A stretch of 64,000 bases of DNA. Source: Rebecca billardiae RCC1528 (Eukaryota; Haptophyta). Both the position numbers and the translations under genes were made by a program. Below are positions 40,801 to 49,748 of the stretch, piece after piece. Numbering within the stretch: the first letter of the stretch is position 1; each line of letters opens with the position of its first letter. A model generated the notes under the pieces. That model did not search any database and had not been told where the DNA came from. It worked only from the letters and a program-made list of their open reading frames with translations. Where the stretch lies: contig OZ251227.1 in NCBI GenBank assembly GCA_965240325.2, forward strand, positions 1,178,001-1,242,000, written 5' to 3'.

Positions 40801-43800
40801 CGCGCCGCTCCTCGTCGCGCTCACACGGGGCGCGGCCGAGGCGGTCCTTCGGCGCTTCGACGCAGTCGGGCTCGCGACCGCAGTCGAGAGCGCCGGGCTC
40901 GGTGGCCTCGTCGGTGCAGGCGGCGCGTATGGCGGTGCGCGCAGCACGATGCGCATGGCGTCCTGCGCTGGCTCGCAGGAGATGGACGCGCTGGACGAGG
41001 AGTTCGCCACGACGAGCTCCGTCACGGCGCAGCTCGGCGGCGGCGGCCGGGCCTTCGCCGGCCGGAGCGGGTCTCCGTCGCGATCCGTGATGACGTCGAG
41101 CTGCGCAGCGACCGCGAGCGCAGCCGCCGCCGCGCTCGGCGCGGGCAGCGGCGGGAGCATGCTGTACGCGGGCGGCGGAAGTGGCGGCGGTGGCGGCGAC
41201 GCGAGCGCGCAGCTAGCCGCGCTGTGCTCGACGGTCGGACGGCTGCTGACACTGTGCGCACCGCTCATGCGCACGGGCGCATCAGGTCCAATGCGGTTGC
41301 CCTCGCCTGTCGTCGGCATCACTGAGCTGCGCTCGCTCCGAGCGGCGCTCTGGACGCTCGCTGAGGGCGCGCTCGCGCCCGCTGACGAGGGCGCCGGGCA
41401 GCGCGCGCGCGTCGACGAGGCCACATCCGTCGGTGCGCTGCACGCGCACTCCGTCGAGCTGCTCCTGCCGCTCTTTGACGCCCTCGGCGCCGGCGGCGTG
41501 TCTCTGCGCCGCTGTGTGCGCGCCCTCCGCGCGCTGCGCGCCCTGTGCATGCGCGTGCCCTCGGCGCACGCATGGACGCTCGCGCTCGCGTGCTCGCGAC
41601 GCATGTGCGCCACAAGTGCGCGCGCGAGTGGTGGCTCGGCCCCATCGCCCGTGGTCTCCGCCGCCTTTGTGCTGCTGCACTCGTGCATCGTGTGGCTCAA
41701 GGCTGAGCCACCTGTCGGTCGAGGCCGCGCTGCCGAGCGCGCGCACCCCGCACCGGCGCGCACCGAGCGGTACGGCAGCGCGCGGCTGCGGCGCGAGCTG
41801 GTCGTGTCCATCTCGGCTGTGCTCGGCTGGTGCGAGCCGGCGTACCAGGGCGCGAGCGAGCCACCAGCGCCAGCTGCGTGGCTTCGGCCGGGTGCCACGT
41901 CTCCCAGCGAGGCTTTGGTCGACCTCACGTTGGCCGAGGCCGGGCACCGAGTTGCGAGCGCCGGAGCCATCGACAAGCCCGCGGCGCTCGGCGGCGGCGG
42001 CGGCGACGACGATGACGACGGCATGGGCATCGCACTCACCGCGGCGGAGGCGCGGGACGACGATGACGACGCGTCCGCAGACGACGGCGGCGACCATCTC
42101 CTGCTCGATCAGCTCGACGCGCGCAGTGACGACACGCGCCGCACCGCCCTCGTCGCAGCGCTCGAGCCCGCCCTGATGGTGCTCGGTGACACGTCGCTCG
42201 CGGTGCGGCTGACCAGCGTGCAGCAGATGGCGTGCCTTCGCCGGCTGCCGGAGCGCTGGGCACTGAGCATGCTCTTCCCCGCGATGCAGGCGCTCGCAAA
42301 CGCCGACGCCAAGTCGAGCGCGCGGCCACTCGCGCGCCGGCTCTCGAGCGCCCTCGCCCTCGCCGAGGCCAGCGCGCACGCCGACCGTCTGCAGGCCTTG
42401 CTGCTGTTTGAGCTCAGCCGCTTCCACCGCGTGCGCATCCCCGCCGCGCTCGCTTCCAGCTGCCTCGGCGCGCGCGCGCCGCCGGCCGCGGCCGAGGTCG
42501 CGTACGTCGTCTGGCGCTGGGTGCACAGCGGCTGGCCCCTGCGCGAGCTCCCGCCGGCAGTGCTGGGATACGGCGAGCGCGGCGCGCTCTTCAGCGCGCA
42601 CCGCGCGCTCGTGCTGGTCGCGAGCCTCGCCGCCGCCCGCCCGCCCCCCGCCGACGCGACGGGCGCGGAAGCCAGTCCGCCCGACGAGACCGGCGCCGAG
42701 GCGCGCGCGCGCGCCGCGCGCGATCGGCTGCTCGAGGCGTGCGCCGCGCTGGGCGTGCGCACCTCCGACGTGTTCGCGCAGCGCGGCGACGCGGCGGTGC
42801 CCGCGAGCGCGCTGCACGTGTACGCGTGCCTCCTCGCGCCGGGCGGGCCCGCGCACGAGGCGGAGGGCGTGCCGTCGTGGCCCACGGTGCGCGCGGCGCT
42901 GCGCGCGCTCGGTCTGGTCGAGCCGCTCGACGAGGCCGTGCTGACCCACGGCCTGGGCGCGCTCATCAGCGCCATCTTCGCCCTCGTGGTCGACGACGGC
43001 GAGACGAGCCGCGAGGACGCAGAGGACGGGCTCGCCCTCAGCCGGGACGAGGCGATGGCGGCCGAGTTGCAGTGGCGCTGGCCGTGCCGCACGCGCACGC
43101 AGACGCGGGGCGCGCTCGAGGCGCTCGCGCGCGGCGCGGGCTCGAAGCGCACCCTCGCCTCCAGCGCGAAAGCCCTCCTCCAGTCCGCGCCAGCCGCCGC
43201 CGCAGACGTCCTCCTGTTGCTGAACGCGCGGCTGCACCTCGGCTGCGCGCACCAGCACGACACGACCGCGCGGCGCGGCGCCGCGGCGTCGTCGGCCCAG
43301 ACGAGCGGGCTTGACGACGGGAGGCACGGCGCGCCACCGCTCACGCGCGCGGCCAACGTGCTCGCGGCCGTGCGCCTGCTGCTCGAGCTCCTCGCGGAGT
43401 CCATCGTCGACTCGTCGGCGACGGTGCAGCAGGCTCTCTCCCTGCTGATGGCGATCGCGCGCGCGGCCAGCGCGGAGCGCGGCTTTGCCGCCGCACGGGT
43501 CGGGTGTCGCGCCGCCCGCGCCGTGCACCGCGTGCTAGGCCTCGTCGCCGCGGCTAAGCGTGATGCCGCGGCCAGCGCGGACACGGAGGGAGAGACGGTG
43601 GCTCACGAGCTCGCGGAGGCCATCGCGACGGCGCACGCGCACGCGCTCGGCGTGTTCGCCGCGCGCAAGGGCCCTGCCGCGACACACGCGGCCAATGCGC
43701 TCGCGGCGCTCGCCGACACCGGGGTGAGCCTCAGCAGCACGGACTCGGGCCTGGCGGCGGCCGAGGGCGCGGGAGAAGCCAGCGGCGCGAGCGGCGCGAG

Positions 43801-46800
43801 TCCTGCAAGCCCAGGGCTTGTGCCGCCGCCGCTCGGCCAGCTCCTCGTCGCGCTCGCCGACGCGTGGCGGCGCGAGGCACGCCGGCCAGCAGCCGCCGAG
43901 CTCCGCCGCCTCCGGCTCTCGGCTCAGGCCCACAACGCCGCCGGTGCCGCGGATGCCCAGCGCTCGGCCGCTAGCCCCCGTGACCGGAGAACCCGGGTGG
44001 AGCCGAGCACGGGCGAGGCGAGCGAGGCGCACGCGTACGTGCTGCGTGCCCTGCTCCGCGCGTGCTCATCCGCCCACGCTGTCGACGCCGTCGGGCACGA
44101 CGTGCGCGCGCTCGCGAGCGCGTGCCTCGGCGAGCTTGTGCGCTCGCCGCTCGGCGGCGCCGAGCGCGGCGCGCCCGGCGTCGCGACGCTCGGCGGGAAC
44201 GCAGCATTTGGCACCGACGAGGGCGAGGTGGAGCTCGCGCTCCTCGACGGCACGATCGCTGGGCGCCTGCTCCTTGAGCCAGCGCCGTCGGCCGCTGTGG
44301 CCGGCGCGGACGCGGCCGCCGGCGCGGATGAGCGGCCAGCAGGCCCGTCGGAGGAGCTGCTGCTGACGTACGGGATCGGCGCGGCGGACGACATCTCGGC
44401 GGACGAGCTGGGTGACGACGAGGGGCCGACGGCGGCGCGCTCGACGTACGGCGCGGGTCTCGCCGCGGCGATCGAGCTCGGCGGCGCGGAGCACGGCACG
44501 GGCAAGGCGCTCGGCGTGCTCGTCGACGCGAGCACGCGGGACGCGCTGTGGCGGTTGCGCGCACTCGTCGCGCGGCCGAGCGCGCATGACCCGCTCACCG
44601 CGCTGCTGGCGGCGCACGCGCTGCGTGCTGCGCTGGCCGAGGACTCGGCGCAGCAGACGCTCCTCCGGCCTGCGGTGCGCGCGGGTGCGACCGCAAGGCT
44701 CCGCGCCGGCGGCCGCTCCGCGCCGGCCGCGGGCGCTGCCGCCGCCGCCGCCCAGTTTGGGCCCGGAGATCGGCTGCTGCTCTCAGATCTGCGCTCGTTC
44801 GCCGGCAGCTCGCACTGGCGGCGCATGGCGTGCCCCGCGCTCGAGCGCGCGCTCGCGCTCGACGCCGACGAGACCGCGTTCCCGCTGCACGCGCCGGCCG
44901 CGTGGGACGGCAGCGGCAGGCCGGTGGACGCGTGGGTGTGCGAGCTGACGCACTCCTTGCTGTGCGAGGCGGCCGCAGCGGGCGGCGCCCTGCACCACTT
45001 CCGCTTCGTGGCGCGCCGCCGGCCCGAGCTCGCGCGCGCGCTGCTGCCGGCCGCGCTCGCGTGCGTGCTGCACGCGGACGCGCCGCTCTCCGCGCCCGAC
45101 GCGCCGGCCACCACCTTTGCCGAGCTGCTCGCACGCCAGCTCAGCCGCGTGTTCCGCGCGCACGCGAGCGCGCCGCGCGGCGTGCTGCGGACACTGCTGC
45201 GCGCCCTCGGCTGCCTGTGGCAGATGTTCCTGCGCGCCGGGCCGGCGGCAGCGGTTGGCGTGGCGGCGGCGGGCGCGGATGCCGCGGCAGCCGACCGCGG
45301 CCGACGCCGCCTCTCGCACGCGCCGCCGGACGCCGCGGGCAGGAACCGCGACGCGTGCGCCGCGGCCGTGCACTTGCTCTTTGCGAGGCTCGACCTGTGC
45401 GAGTGCGCGGCCGCGTGGCTCGCGGTCGGCGCGCACTCGAGCGCGCTGCAGCAGCTCGAGCTGTTCGCGATCCGCGCGCAGGAGCTGCAGCCCGCCACCG
45501 TCGCGACCTCCTCGCACGCCACGCGCCTGCTGCTCAAGGCGGTCGCCTCCTCCGCCGAGCCCGACGGCGTCTTCGGCACGATGCACGTCACGGCGGCGGC
45601 AGACGACACGTCGTCGTGGCTGGCGACGGCGCTCGCTCGCGGCGAGTGGACGCGCGCGCTGTGCATGTACGACGCGAGCCTGCAGGACGCGCAGCTGTGC
45701 GCCGCGGCGGCCGTCCACGCCGCCGCGCGCGAGCAGGCCGAGCCGCGCGACGACGCTCACCTCGGTGCCGATGGCGACGACGCCCTCGCCGCCCCGGGCG
45801 TGCTCGCAGCCGAGCGCGCGGTCGAGCGGTTGCGCGGCCACGCCGCCGACTGCCTCGCCGAGCTGGGCTGCACGTTCTCGGCGCACGAGCTGCTGCTGCG
45901 CGGCGAGCACGGGGCGGCAGCGCTGGCGAGCCTGCGCCCTCCGCTGCGAGAGCGCGCGTTCGAGTGCGCGTGGCGTCTCGCGCAGTGGACGAGCGTCGCC
46001 GCGCCGCGCGGCGGAGGCAGCGGCGGCGTCGGCGGCCACGGCAGCGGTGCGTGGGGACAGCCGGGCGCGGGTGCAGACGCGAGCCCGCTCGGGAGCGCGG
46101 CGGCGGCCTCGGCGGCGGGCGGTGCGCACGACCCGCGTGGCGTGCACGAGCGCCTCTTCGTCGCGATGTGCGCGCTCCGTGCCGGCGACTCGCGCGCCGA
46201 GGTGCGTGCCCGGCTGGAGGAGTGCCGGCAGGCTGTCTCCAGCTCGCTCGCCCTCTCGGCTGTTGAGGGCGGCGGCGCGCTCAGCAACGATTTGTGCGCC
46301 CTGCAGCTGGTCGCGGAGGTGGAGGCGGTGGTCGAGCTCGCGCGCCCGGCGGTGGAAGCAGGCCTGCTCGCCGGCGCCGGCTGCAGCCCGTCGCCGCGGC
46401 GCGCAGGCGCGAGCGCAGCGCGGCGCGAGCTCGCACCCCGCAGCGGCGGGGCCTGTGCCGCGGCGACCGCCACCGCCGCTGCCGCCGATGGCGGTGCGCC
46501 GCTGCTGTCAGACGCGGCCATCGTGCAGCTGCGGCACGCCTGGGGCCGGCAGCAGCCGACGCTCGCCAGGCGCGATGCGCGCTGGGCGGAATCCGTGGTC
46601 TCCGTGCGCGCGTCGATGCTCTCGCTCTGCGGCCGGAGCGACGCCCTCCCGGAGCTGTTCACGCGAGCGAGCGCCGCCGCGCGCGCGTCGGGCCACTCGC
46701 AGGTCGCGGCTCGGTACGTCGCGCAGCTGCCGCCGGTGCAGCTGAGCGCGCTCGCACCTTCGGCAAGCGGCGCGGGCGGCGGTCCGGATGCCGCGCGGCG

Positions 46801-49255
46801 TCGTGCGACGCCCGCAGACCTGCTCGAGGCGCGCATGTGCTGGGAGCACGCGGCGGTGCAGTGGCACACGCGCGGCGCGATGGCGCGCTCGGCCGTGCGC
46901 GGCGCGGAGCGACTGATCTGCCGGCTCAGCGCGCTGTGTGACGATGGCCGCGCCGGCGCGACGCCGCACGCGGCGGGCGCTGGCGCTGGCGGCAGCGCGC
47001 CGGCGCTCGCCCTGAGCCTGCTCCTCGCGCGCGCCCTCCACTCCACCGGCGCGTGGCTCCGTGAGCTGCAGTGGCGCGAGGGCAGCGCACTCCGAGCGTC
47101 GCACTTTGGGCGCGCGGTCAGCGTGCTGGACGCCGTCACGGCCGCGTGGCCCGCGCTGCGCGACTCGGCGGCGCTCTCGTGCGCGCGGCGCGACGCGCAT
47201 TACGCGCTCGCGGCGCACCTCGACGTGCTCTCGCGCCACGCTGACGCCGACGACCTCGGCGGCGACGCCCCGCTCGTCACGCCCGCCGAGCGCGACGCCT
47301 GGATGGGCGAGGCGCTGCGGAGCCACGCGGCGAGCCTGCGCGAGGCGGGCGCGGGCCGGCACGACGCATCGGCGGTGCTGCGCGTCGCGTCGATCTGGTT
47401 CCGGCTGCGCGCGGGCTGGGCATCGGCGCGCGCCGCCCCGGCCACCGACGCCGCGCTCGACCGCGGCGCGGCGCTCGAGCTGCTCGGCCGCATCCCGACG
47501 CACAAGCTCCTGCCCGCCGTGCCCCAGATCGCATCTCGACTCGGCAGCTCGGGCGGCGCGGACGGCGACGCGGACGTGCGCGCGGTGCTCGAGCGCGTGG
47601 CGAGCGCGCACCCGCACCACGCGCTGCCCGCGCTGATCGCGCTCTCGAACGGCGACAAGCTCTCGTCCGAGGAGCGCACGATGCACTTTCGCGCCGACCA
47701 GGGCAAGCTGCTCGGCGCGCGGCGCGTGCTCGACGCGCTGCGCGCGCGCGGTGCGCGCGCGCGCTCGCTGATCGACGAGTACGTGGGCATGTCGAATGCC
47801 TACCTGCAGCTAGCGTGGGCGAACGCGAAGCCGCTGGTCGAGGAGGCGCCGCGCCGCCGGCCGCCCGCGCCCGGCCACGGCCCGCACAAGCTCGACGCCC
47901 TGCCCAGGCTCAAGCCGGCGGACGCGAGCTCGGCGGGCGGCGGCACGATCTCGGAGCTCCGGCTGCCGATGCGCCACGCCGCCGTGCTGACCGCTCCGCT
48001 GCCGCCCGCGTGCGGCCGGGCCGAGTCGCTCGACGACGAGCCCGCCGGCCGGCGCCGCGCGGCCGGCGCCGCCGTCGCCCCCGAGGTCGTCCACATGCAC
48101 AAGGTCGGCGACACCTTCATCACGCCCGGCGGGATCAACCTGCCCAAGGTGATCCTCGTGACGGGCGACGACGGCCGCCGGTACCGCCAGCTGGTCAAGG
48201 GGCGCGACGACCTGCGGCAGGACGCGGTCATGCAGCAGCTGTTCGCGCACGTGAACGGCATGCTGTCCGCGGACCGCTCGGCGCGCGCGCGGCGGCTCGC
48301 GCTGCGCACGTACCGCGTGGTCCCGCTCTCCCCGACCGCGGGCGTGCTCGAGTGGGTGAACGGCACGATCACGATGGGCTCGTGGCTCGGCGTCGCGCAC
48401 CGGCACTGGCGGCCGCAGGACTGGGAGTCGGCCGAGTGCCGCAAGAAGATGGAGGAGGCGCGCGCGGGCAAGCGCGCCGAGGGCGGCCTGCTCGCGACGT
48501 ACCGGCAGGTGTGCGAGCACTTCCGCCCGGTGATGCACCGCTGGGCCCTCGAGCGCTGGTCGCACGCTGCCGGCTGGCACGAGCACAGGCTCGCGTTCAC
48601 GCGCTCGTTCGCCACGGCCAGCATGGCGGGCTACGTCGTCGGGCTCGGCGACCGCCACCCTGCCAACATCCTGCTCGACGAGCACTCGGCCGAGTGCGTG
48701 ATGATCGACCTGGGCATCGCCTTCGAGCAGGGCAAGCTGCTGCCCACGCCCGAGCGCGTGCCGTTCCGGCTCACGCGCGACGTTGTCGACGGCTTTGGCG
48801 TGTGCGGCGTCGAGGGCCCGTTCCGCCTCTGCGCAGAGGCGACGATGCGCGTGCTGCGCGCGGGCGCCGAGCCGCTGCTCACCGTGCTCGAGGTGCTGCT
48901 CCACGATCCGCTCTTCAAGTGGACGCTCTCGCCCAAGCTTGCGCTGCGCAAGCAGCGCGAGGCCGCGGCCGGCGGTAGCGGCGAAGGCGGCGCCGAGGCT
49001 GGCGATGCGCCGGATGCGCACGCGCCCGGCCCAGACTGCGAGTCGGCCGAGCTCGCCGCCATCGACGGCGGCGAGGCGACGGAGCCGACGAGCGTCGACG
49101 CCGAGCACGCGCTGCTTGTCGTGCGCGACAAGCTGAACGGCCGCATGGCCGGCAGCGCGCTCGCCGTCGACGGGCAGGTTCGTAGGCTGATCAACCAGGC
49201 GATGGACGACGACAACCTGGCGCATATGTACTCGGGCTGGCAGGCGTGGGTATGA
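37874..49255 (+). CDS. ATM: ATM-family PI3K-like DNA-damage checkpoint kinase (Tel1/ATM)
   Basis: One uninterrupted exon of 11.4 kb, 3793 residues; human ATM has about 3056. ATG 37874 (GCGGCCATGG) precedes a TAN-like motif (EIARLHQGLLSSDKRD). Helical repeats fill the first 3000 residues, broken by Ala/Gly/Asp-rich inserts. The kinase domain begins near 3405: Lys3442 in QLVKGRDDLRQD binds ATP, LGDRHPANILL carries catalytic Asp3593, and IDLGIAFEQG has Asp3612. LPTPERVPFRLTRDVVDGFG and GVEGPFRLCAEATMRVLR are the ATM-specific activation region, distinguishing it from ATR, DNA-PK, TOR and SMG1. The FATC domain is the last 33 residues, ending YSGWQAWV. ATM senses double-strand breaks with MRN and phosphorylates S/T-Q sites in the nucleus. 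High confidence. Confidence 0.95.
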   Translation: MARHVRLANEIARLHQGLLSSDKRDVRTAFKELPELVRISGVPELLDEGAAVARVSWGELVSAAAEALLRLDRLTQPLVDSLAALVQKAEQRGPRLHDASVDVTRAMCALAHHALHACAEDVKMAPCVRVLLATVEGLLSQPAYYTSMAEGQLRDLVGGVHELFADARSLHARDDLAAPVDLARPLGVLRALVSCVPEMVDGRVASLVGQLGDVLLSARPAHAPSGAWRALLTLLERHGTGALVECVELGDSAELVGRADRLWELRDATQMVSALAFARWQLRARDVLCRAPSAELVQLGAKIASVSEAHATAAATLLPSGLQLFRLVTAERQHARARAYLRFVAHAASAAVPAPGVAADDEAERASKRPRRQPPGMPPPSGAWLLRGGCWHDLRARLAASADASAARGLALNRGRLQPLLLTAALLEAGPHPPPLEVAETGAAAVPVRASAWLLPLLCAHVSPVGEEASCVALVCIALLAHREVARRAACDSLADAEGAPSDLLESATSAAAAASGVPGSLGAAGMGATGGEDGDWEQAAVTLLQLPFSTTTGYNELRFDALRAVCCSPALAGERAAMRALTEAARWVMHAAAIGASGAGAMMTGGASAGPATAAAATSAGARPESVADATQAAVSATAAHAPHVDAQSVADSWLVVLHEVSLLLPAEAFHAAVLSRADLPLLFRWLIADAAVSTERVTALSVLRARKPGGPLSVRALRAARRSRVLCAARGVLLRLAGVSAPERLPRLPFAPLELEPLMPAWLGESRAGAGPSGGGSPRWRAAPALDGADSDGGLDDVDDMVVHLDGGETGLTVLERALRDAGGQRTQPAVRPDAAADACGDSNGSGTAHIILTAARVLRASVAPLLPFEGAVAEAVRRALEHCRSHAAVRNAGLPPPHLLHAVLLGAQLVAARCTTRAHSGAATPAAIELVRCVGTGIEQLCASVATSNPKADVGALEWIERALAPVACSAACAPLLVALTRGAAEAVLRRFDAVGLATAVESAGLGGLVGAGGAYGGARSTMRMASCAGSQEMDALDEEFATTSSVTAQLGGGGRAFAGRSGSPSRSVMTSSCAATASAAAAALGAGSGGSMLYAGGGSGGGGGDASAQLAALCSTVGRLLTLCAPLMRTGASGPMRLPSPVVGITELRSLRAALWTLAEGALAPADEGAGQRARVDEATSVGALHAHSVELLLPLFDALGAGGVSLRRCVRALRALRALCMRVPSAHAWTLALACSRRMCATSARASGGSAPSPVVSAAFVLLHSCIVWLKAEPPVGRGRAAERAHPAPARTERYGSARLRRELVVSISAVLGWCEPAYQGASEPPAPAAWLRPGATSPSEALVDLTLAEAGHRVASAGAIDKPAALGGGGGDDDDDGMGIALTAAEARDDDDDASADDGGDHLLLDQLDARSDDTRRTALVAALEPALMVLGDTSLAVRLTSVQQMACLRRLPERWALSMLFPAMQALANADAKSSARPLARRLSSALALAEASAHADRLQALLLFELSRFHRVRIPAALASSCLGARAPPAAAEVAYVVWRWVHSGWPLRELPPAVLGYGERGALFSAHRALVLVASLAAARPPPADATGAEASPPDETGAEARARAARDRLLEACAALGVRTSDVFAQRGDAAVPASALHVYACLLAPGGPAHEAEGVPSWPTVRAALRALGLVEPLDEAVLTHGLGALISAIFALVVDDGETSREDAEDGLALSRDEAMAAELQWRWPCRTRTQTRGALEALARGAGSKRTLASSAKALLQSAPAAAADVLLLLNARLHLGCAHQHDTTARRGAAASSAQTSGLDDGRHGAPPLTRAANVLAAVRLLLELLAESIVDSSATVQQALSLLMAIARAASAERGFAAARVGCRAARAVHRVLGLVAAAKRDAAASADTEGETVAHELAEAIATAHAHALGVFAARKGPAATHAANALAALADTGVSLSSTDSGLAAAEGAGEASGASGASPASPGLVPPPLGQLLVALADAWRREARRPAAAELRRLRLSAQAHNAAGAADAQRSAASPRDRRTRVEPSTGEASEAHAYVLRALLRACSSAHAVDAVGHDVRALASACLGELVRSPLGGAERGAPGVATLGGNAAFGTDEGEVELALLDGTIAGRLLLEPAPSAAVAGADAAAGADERPAGPSEELLLTYGIGAADDISADELGDDEGPTAARSTYGAGLAAAIELGGAEHGTGKALGVLVDASTRDALWRLRALVARPSAHDPLTALLAAHALRAALAEDSAQQTLLRPAVRAGATARLRAGGRSAPAAGAAAAAAQFGPGDRLLLSDLRSFAGSSHWRRMACPALERALALDADETAFPLHAPAAWDGSGRPVDAWVCELTHSLLCEAAAAGGALHHFRFVARRRPELARALLPAALACVLHADAPLSAPDAPATTFAELLARQLSRVFRAHASAPRGVLRTLLRALGCLWQMFLRAGPAAAVGVAAAGADAAAADRGRRRLSHAPPDAAGRNRDACAAAVHLLFARLDLCECAAAWLAVGAHSSALQQLELFAIRAQELQPATVATSSHATRLLLKAVASSAEPDGVFGTMHVTAAADDTSSWLATALARGEWTRALCMYDASLQDAQLCAAAAVHAAAREQAEPRDDAHLGADGDDALAAPGVLAAERAVERLRGHAADCLAELGCTFSAHELLLRGEHGAAALASLRPPLRERAFECAWRLAQWTSVAAPRGGGSGGVGGHGSGAWGQPGAGADASPLGSAAAASAAGGAHDPRGVHERLFVAMCALRAGDSRAEVRARLEECRQAVSSSLALSAVEGGGALSNDLCALQLVAEVEAVVELARPAVEAGLLAGAGCSPSPRRAGASAARRELAPRSGGACAAATATAAAADGGAPLLSDAAIVQLRHAWGRQQPTLARRDARWAESVVSVRASMLSLCGRSDALPELFTRASAAARASGHSQVAARYVAQLPPVQLSALAPSASGAGGGPDAARRRATPADLLEARMCWEHAAVQWHTRGAMARSAVRGAERLICRLSALCDDGRAGATPHAAGAGAGGSAPALALSLLLARALHSTGAWLRELQWREGSALRASHFGRAVSVLDAVTAAWPALRDSAALSCARRDAHYALAAHLDVLSRHADADDLGGDAPLVTPAERDAWMGEALRSHAASLREAGAGRHDASAVLRVASIWFRLRAGWASARAAPATDAALDRGAALELLGRIPTHKLLPAVPQIASRLGSSGGADGDADVRAVLERVASAHPHHALPALIALSNGDKLSSEERTMHFRADQGKLLGARRVLDALRARGARARSLIDEYVGMSNAYLQLAWANAKPLVEEAPRRRPPAPGHGPHKLDALPRLKPADASSAGGGTISELRLPMRHAAVLTAPLPPACGRAESLDDEPAGRRRAAGAAVAPEVVHMHKVGDTFITPGGINLPKVILVTGDDGRRYRQLVKGRDDLRQDAVMQQLFAHVNGMLSADRSARARRLALRTYRVVPLSPTAGVLEWVNGTITMGSWLGVAHRHWRPQDWESAECRKKMEEARAGKRAEGGLLATYRQVCEHFRPVMHRWALERWSHAAGWHEHRLAFTRSFATASMAGYVVGLGDRHPANILLDEHSAECVMIDLGIAFEQGKLLPTPERVPFRLTRDVVDGFGVCGVEGPFRLCAEATMRVLRAGAEPLLTVLEVLLHDPLFKWTLSPKLALRKQREAAAGGSGEGGAEAGDAPDAHAPGPDCESAELAAIDGGEATEPTSVDAEHALLVVRDKLNGRMAGSALAVDGQVRRLINQAMDDDNLAHMYSGWQAWV

Positions 49256-49748
49256 ACTGTGATCACGCGACCGTCCTTACCGCGCTGGCACGGCGTCACT
49301 GAGCAGTCACTCGGCGCCGTCGTCCGCAGTGCCGCCCACCAGCCTTCCGTGACAGTCATGCATCAACCGCGCGCCACTTATCTTGCGACTTGCTAGTTGC
49401 GCTGTCATGCCTGCCATCACGTAGCTATACGACTATCATCGTCTACTATATATATATTATTCATCACTACTGGCGGCACCGCTGGGGCTGCGCCGCTGGC
49501 CCGGCAGCGCTGGCTGCTGGGCCCCGGCGCCCGCCAACTGCGTTGGTTCTACGGCGGAAGGACCGCGGCGGAACGCGGGACTCATCATATATCGTCATCG
49601 TCGTCGTCATGATGAGCATATCATAATACAGCAGCAGCACTGGCTATTGCTGATGCGTCTGCTGTCAATTATTGTTCGTCGTCATATATCGGCGGCGGTC
49701 GGCCGCGGCGGCGTCGTGTATTCGCGTGACGCGGGAATCGTGTGCGCG
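49256..49748. other. Convergent spacer between ATM and the LRR gene
   Basis: No gene seen in 493 bp. AT runs (about 49440-49465) and CATATATCGTCATCGTCGTCG-like DNA (49585-49625) resemble tracts in other convergent spacers. Confidence 0.5.

Noticed and set aside
39166-42039. 957-codon minus-strand ORF opposite ATM
   Set aside because: Ser/Ala/Arg-rich shadow; the ATM frame continues through it to a conserved kinase.
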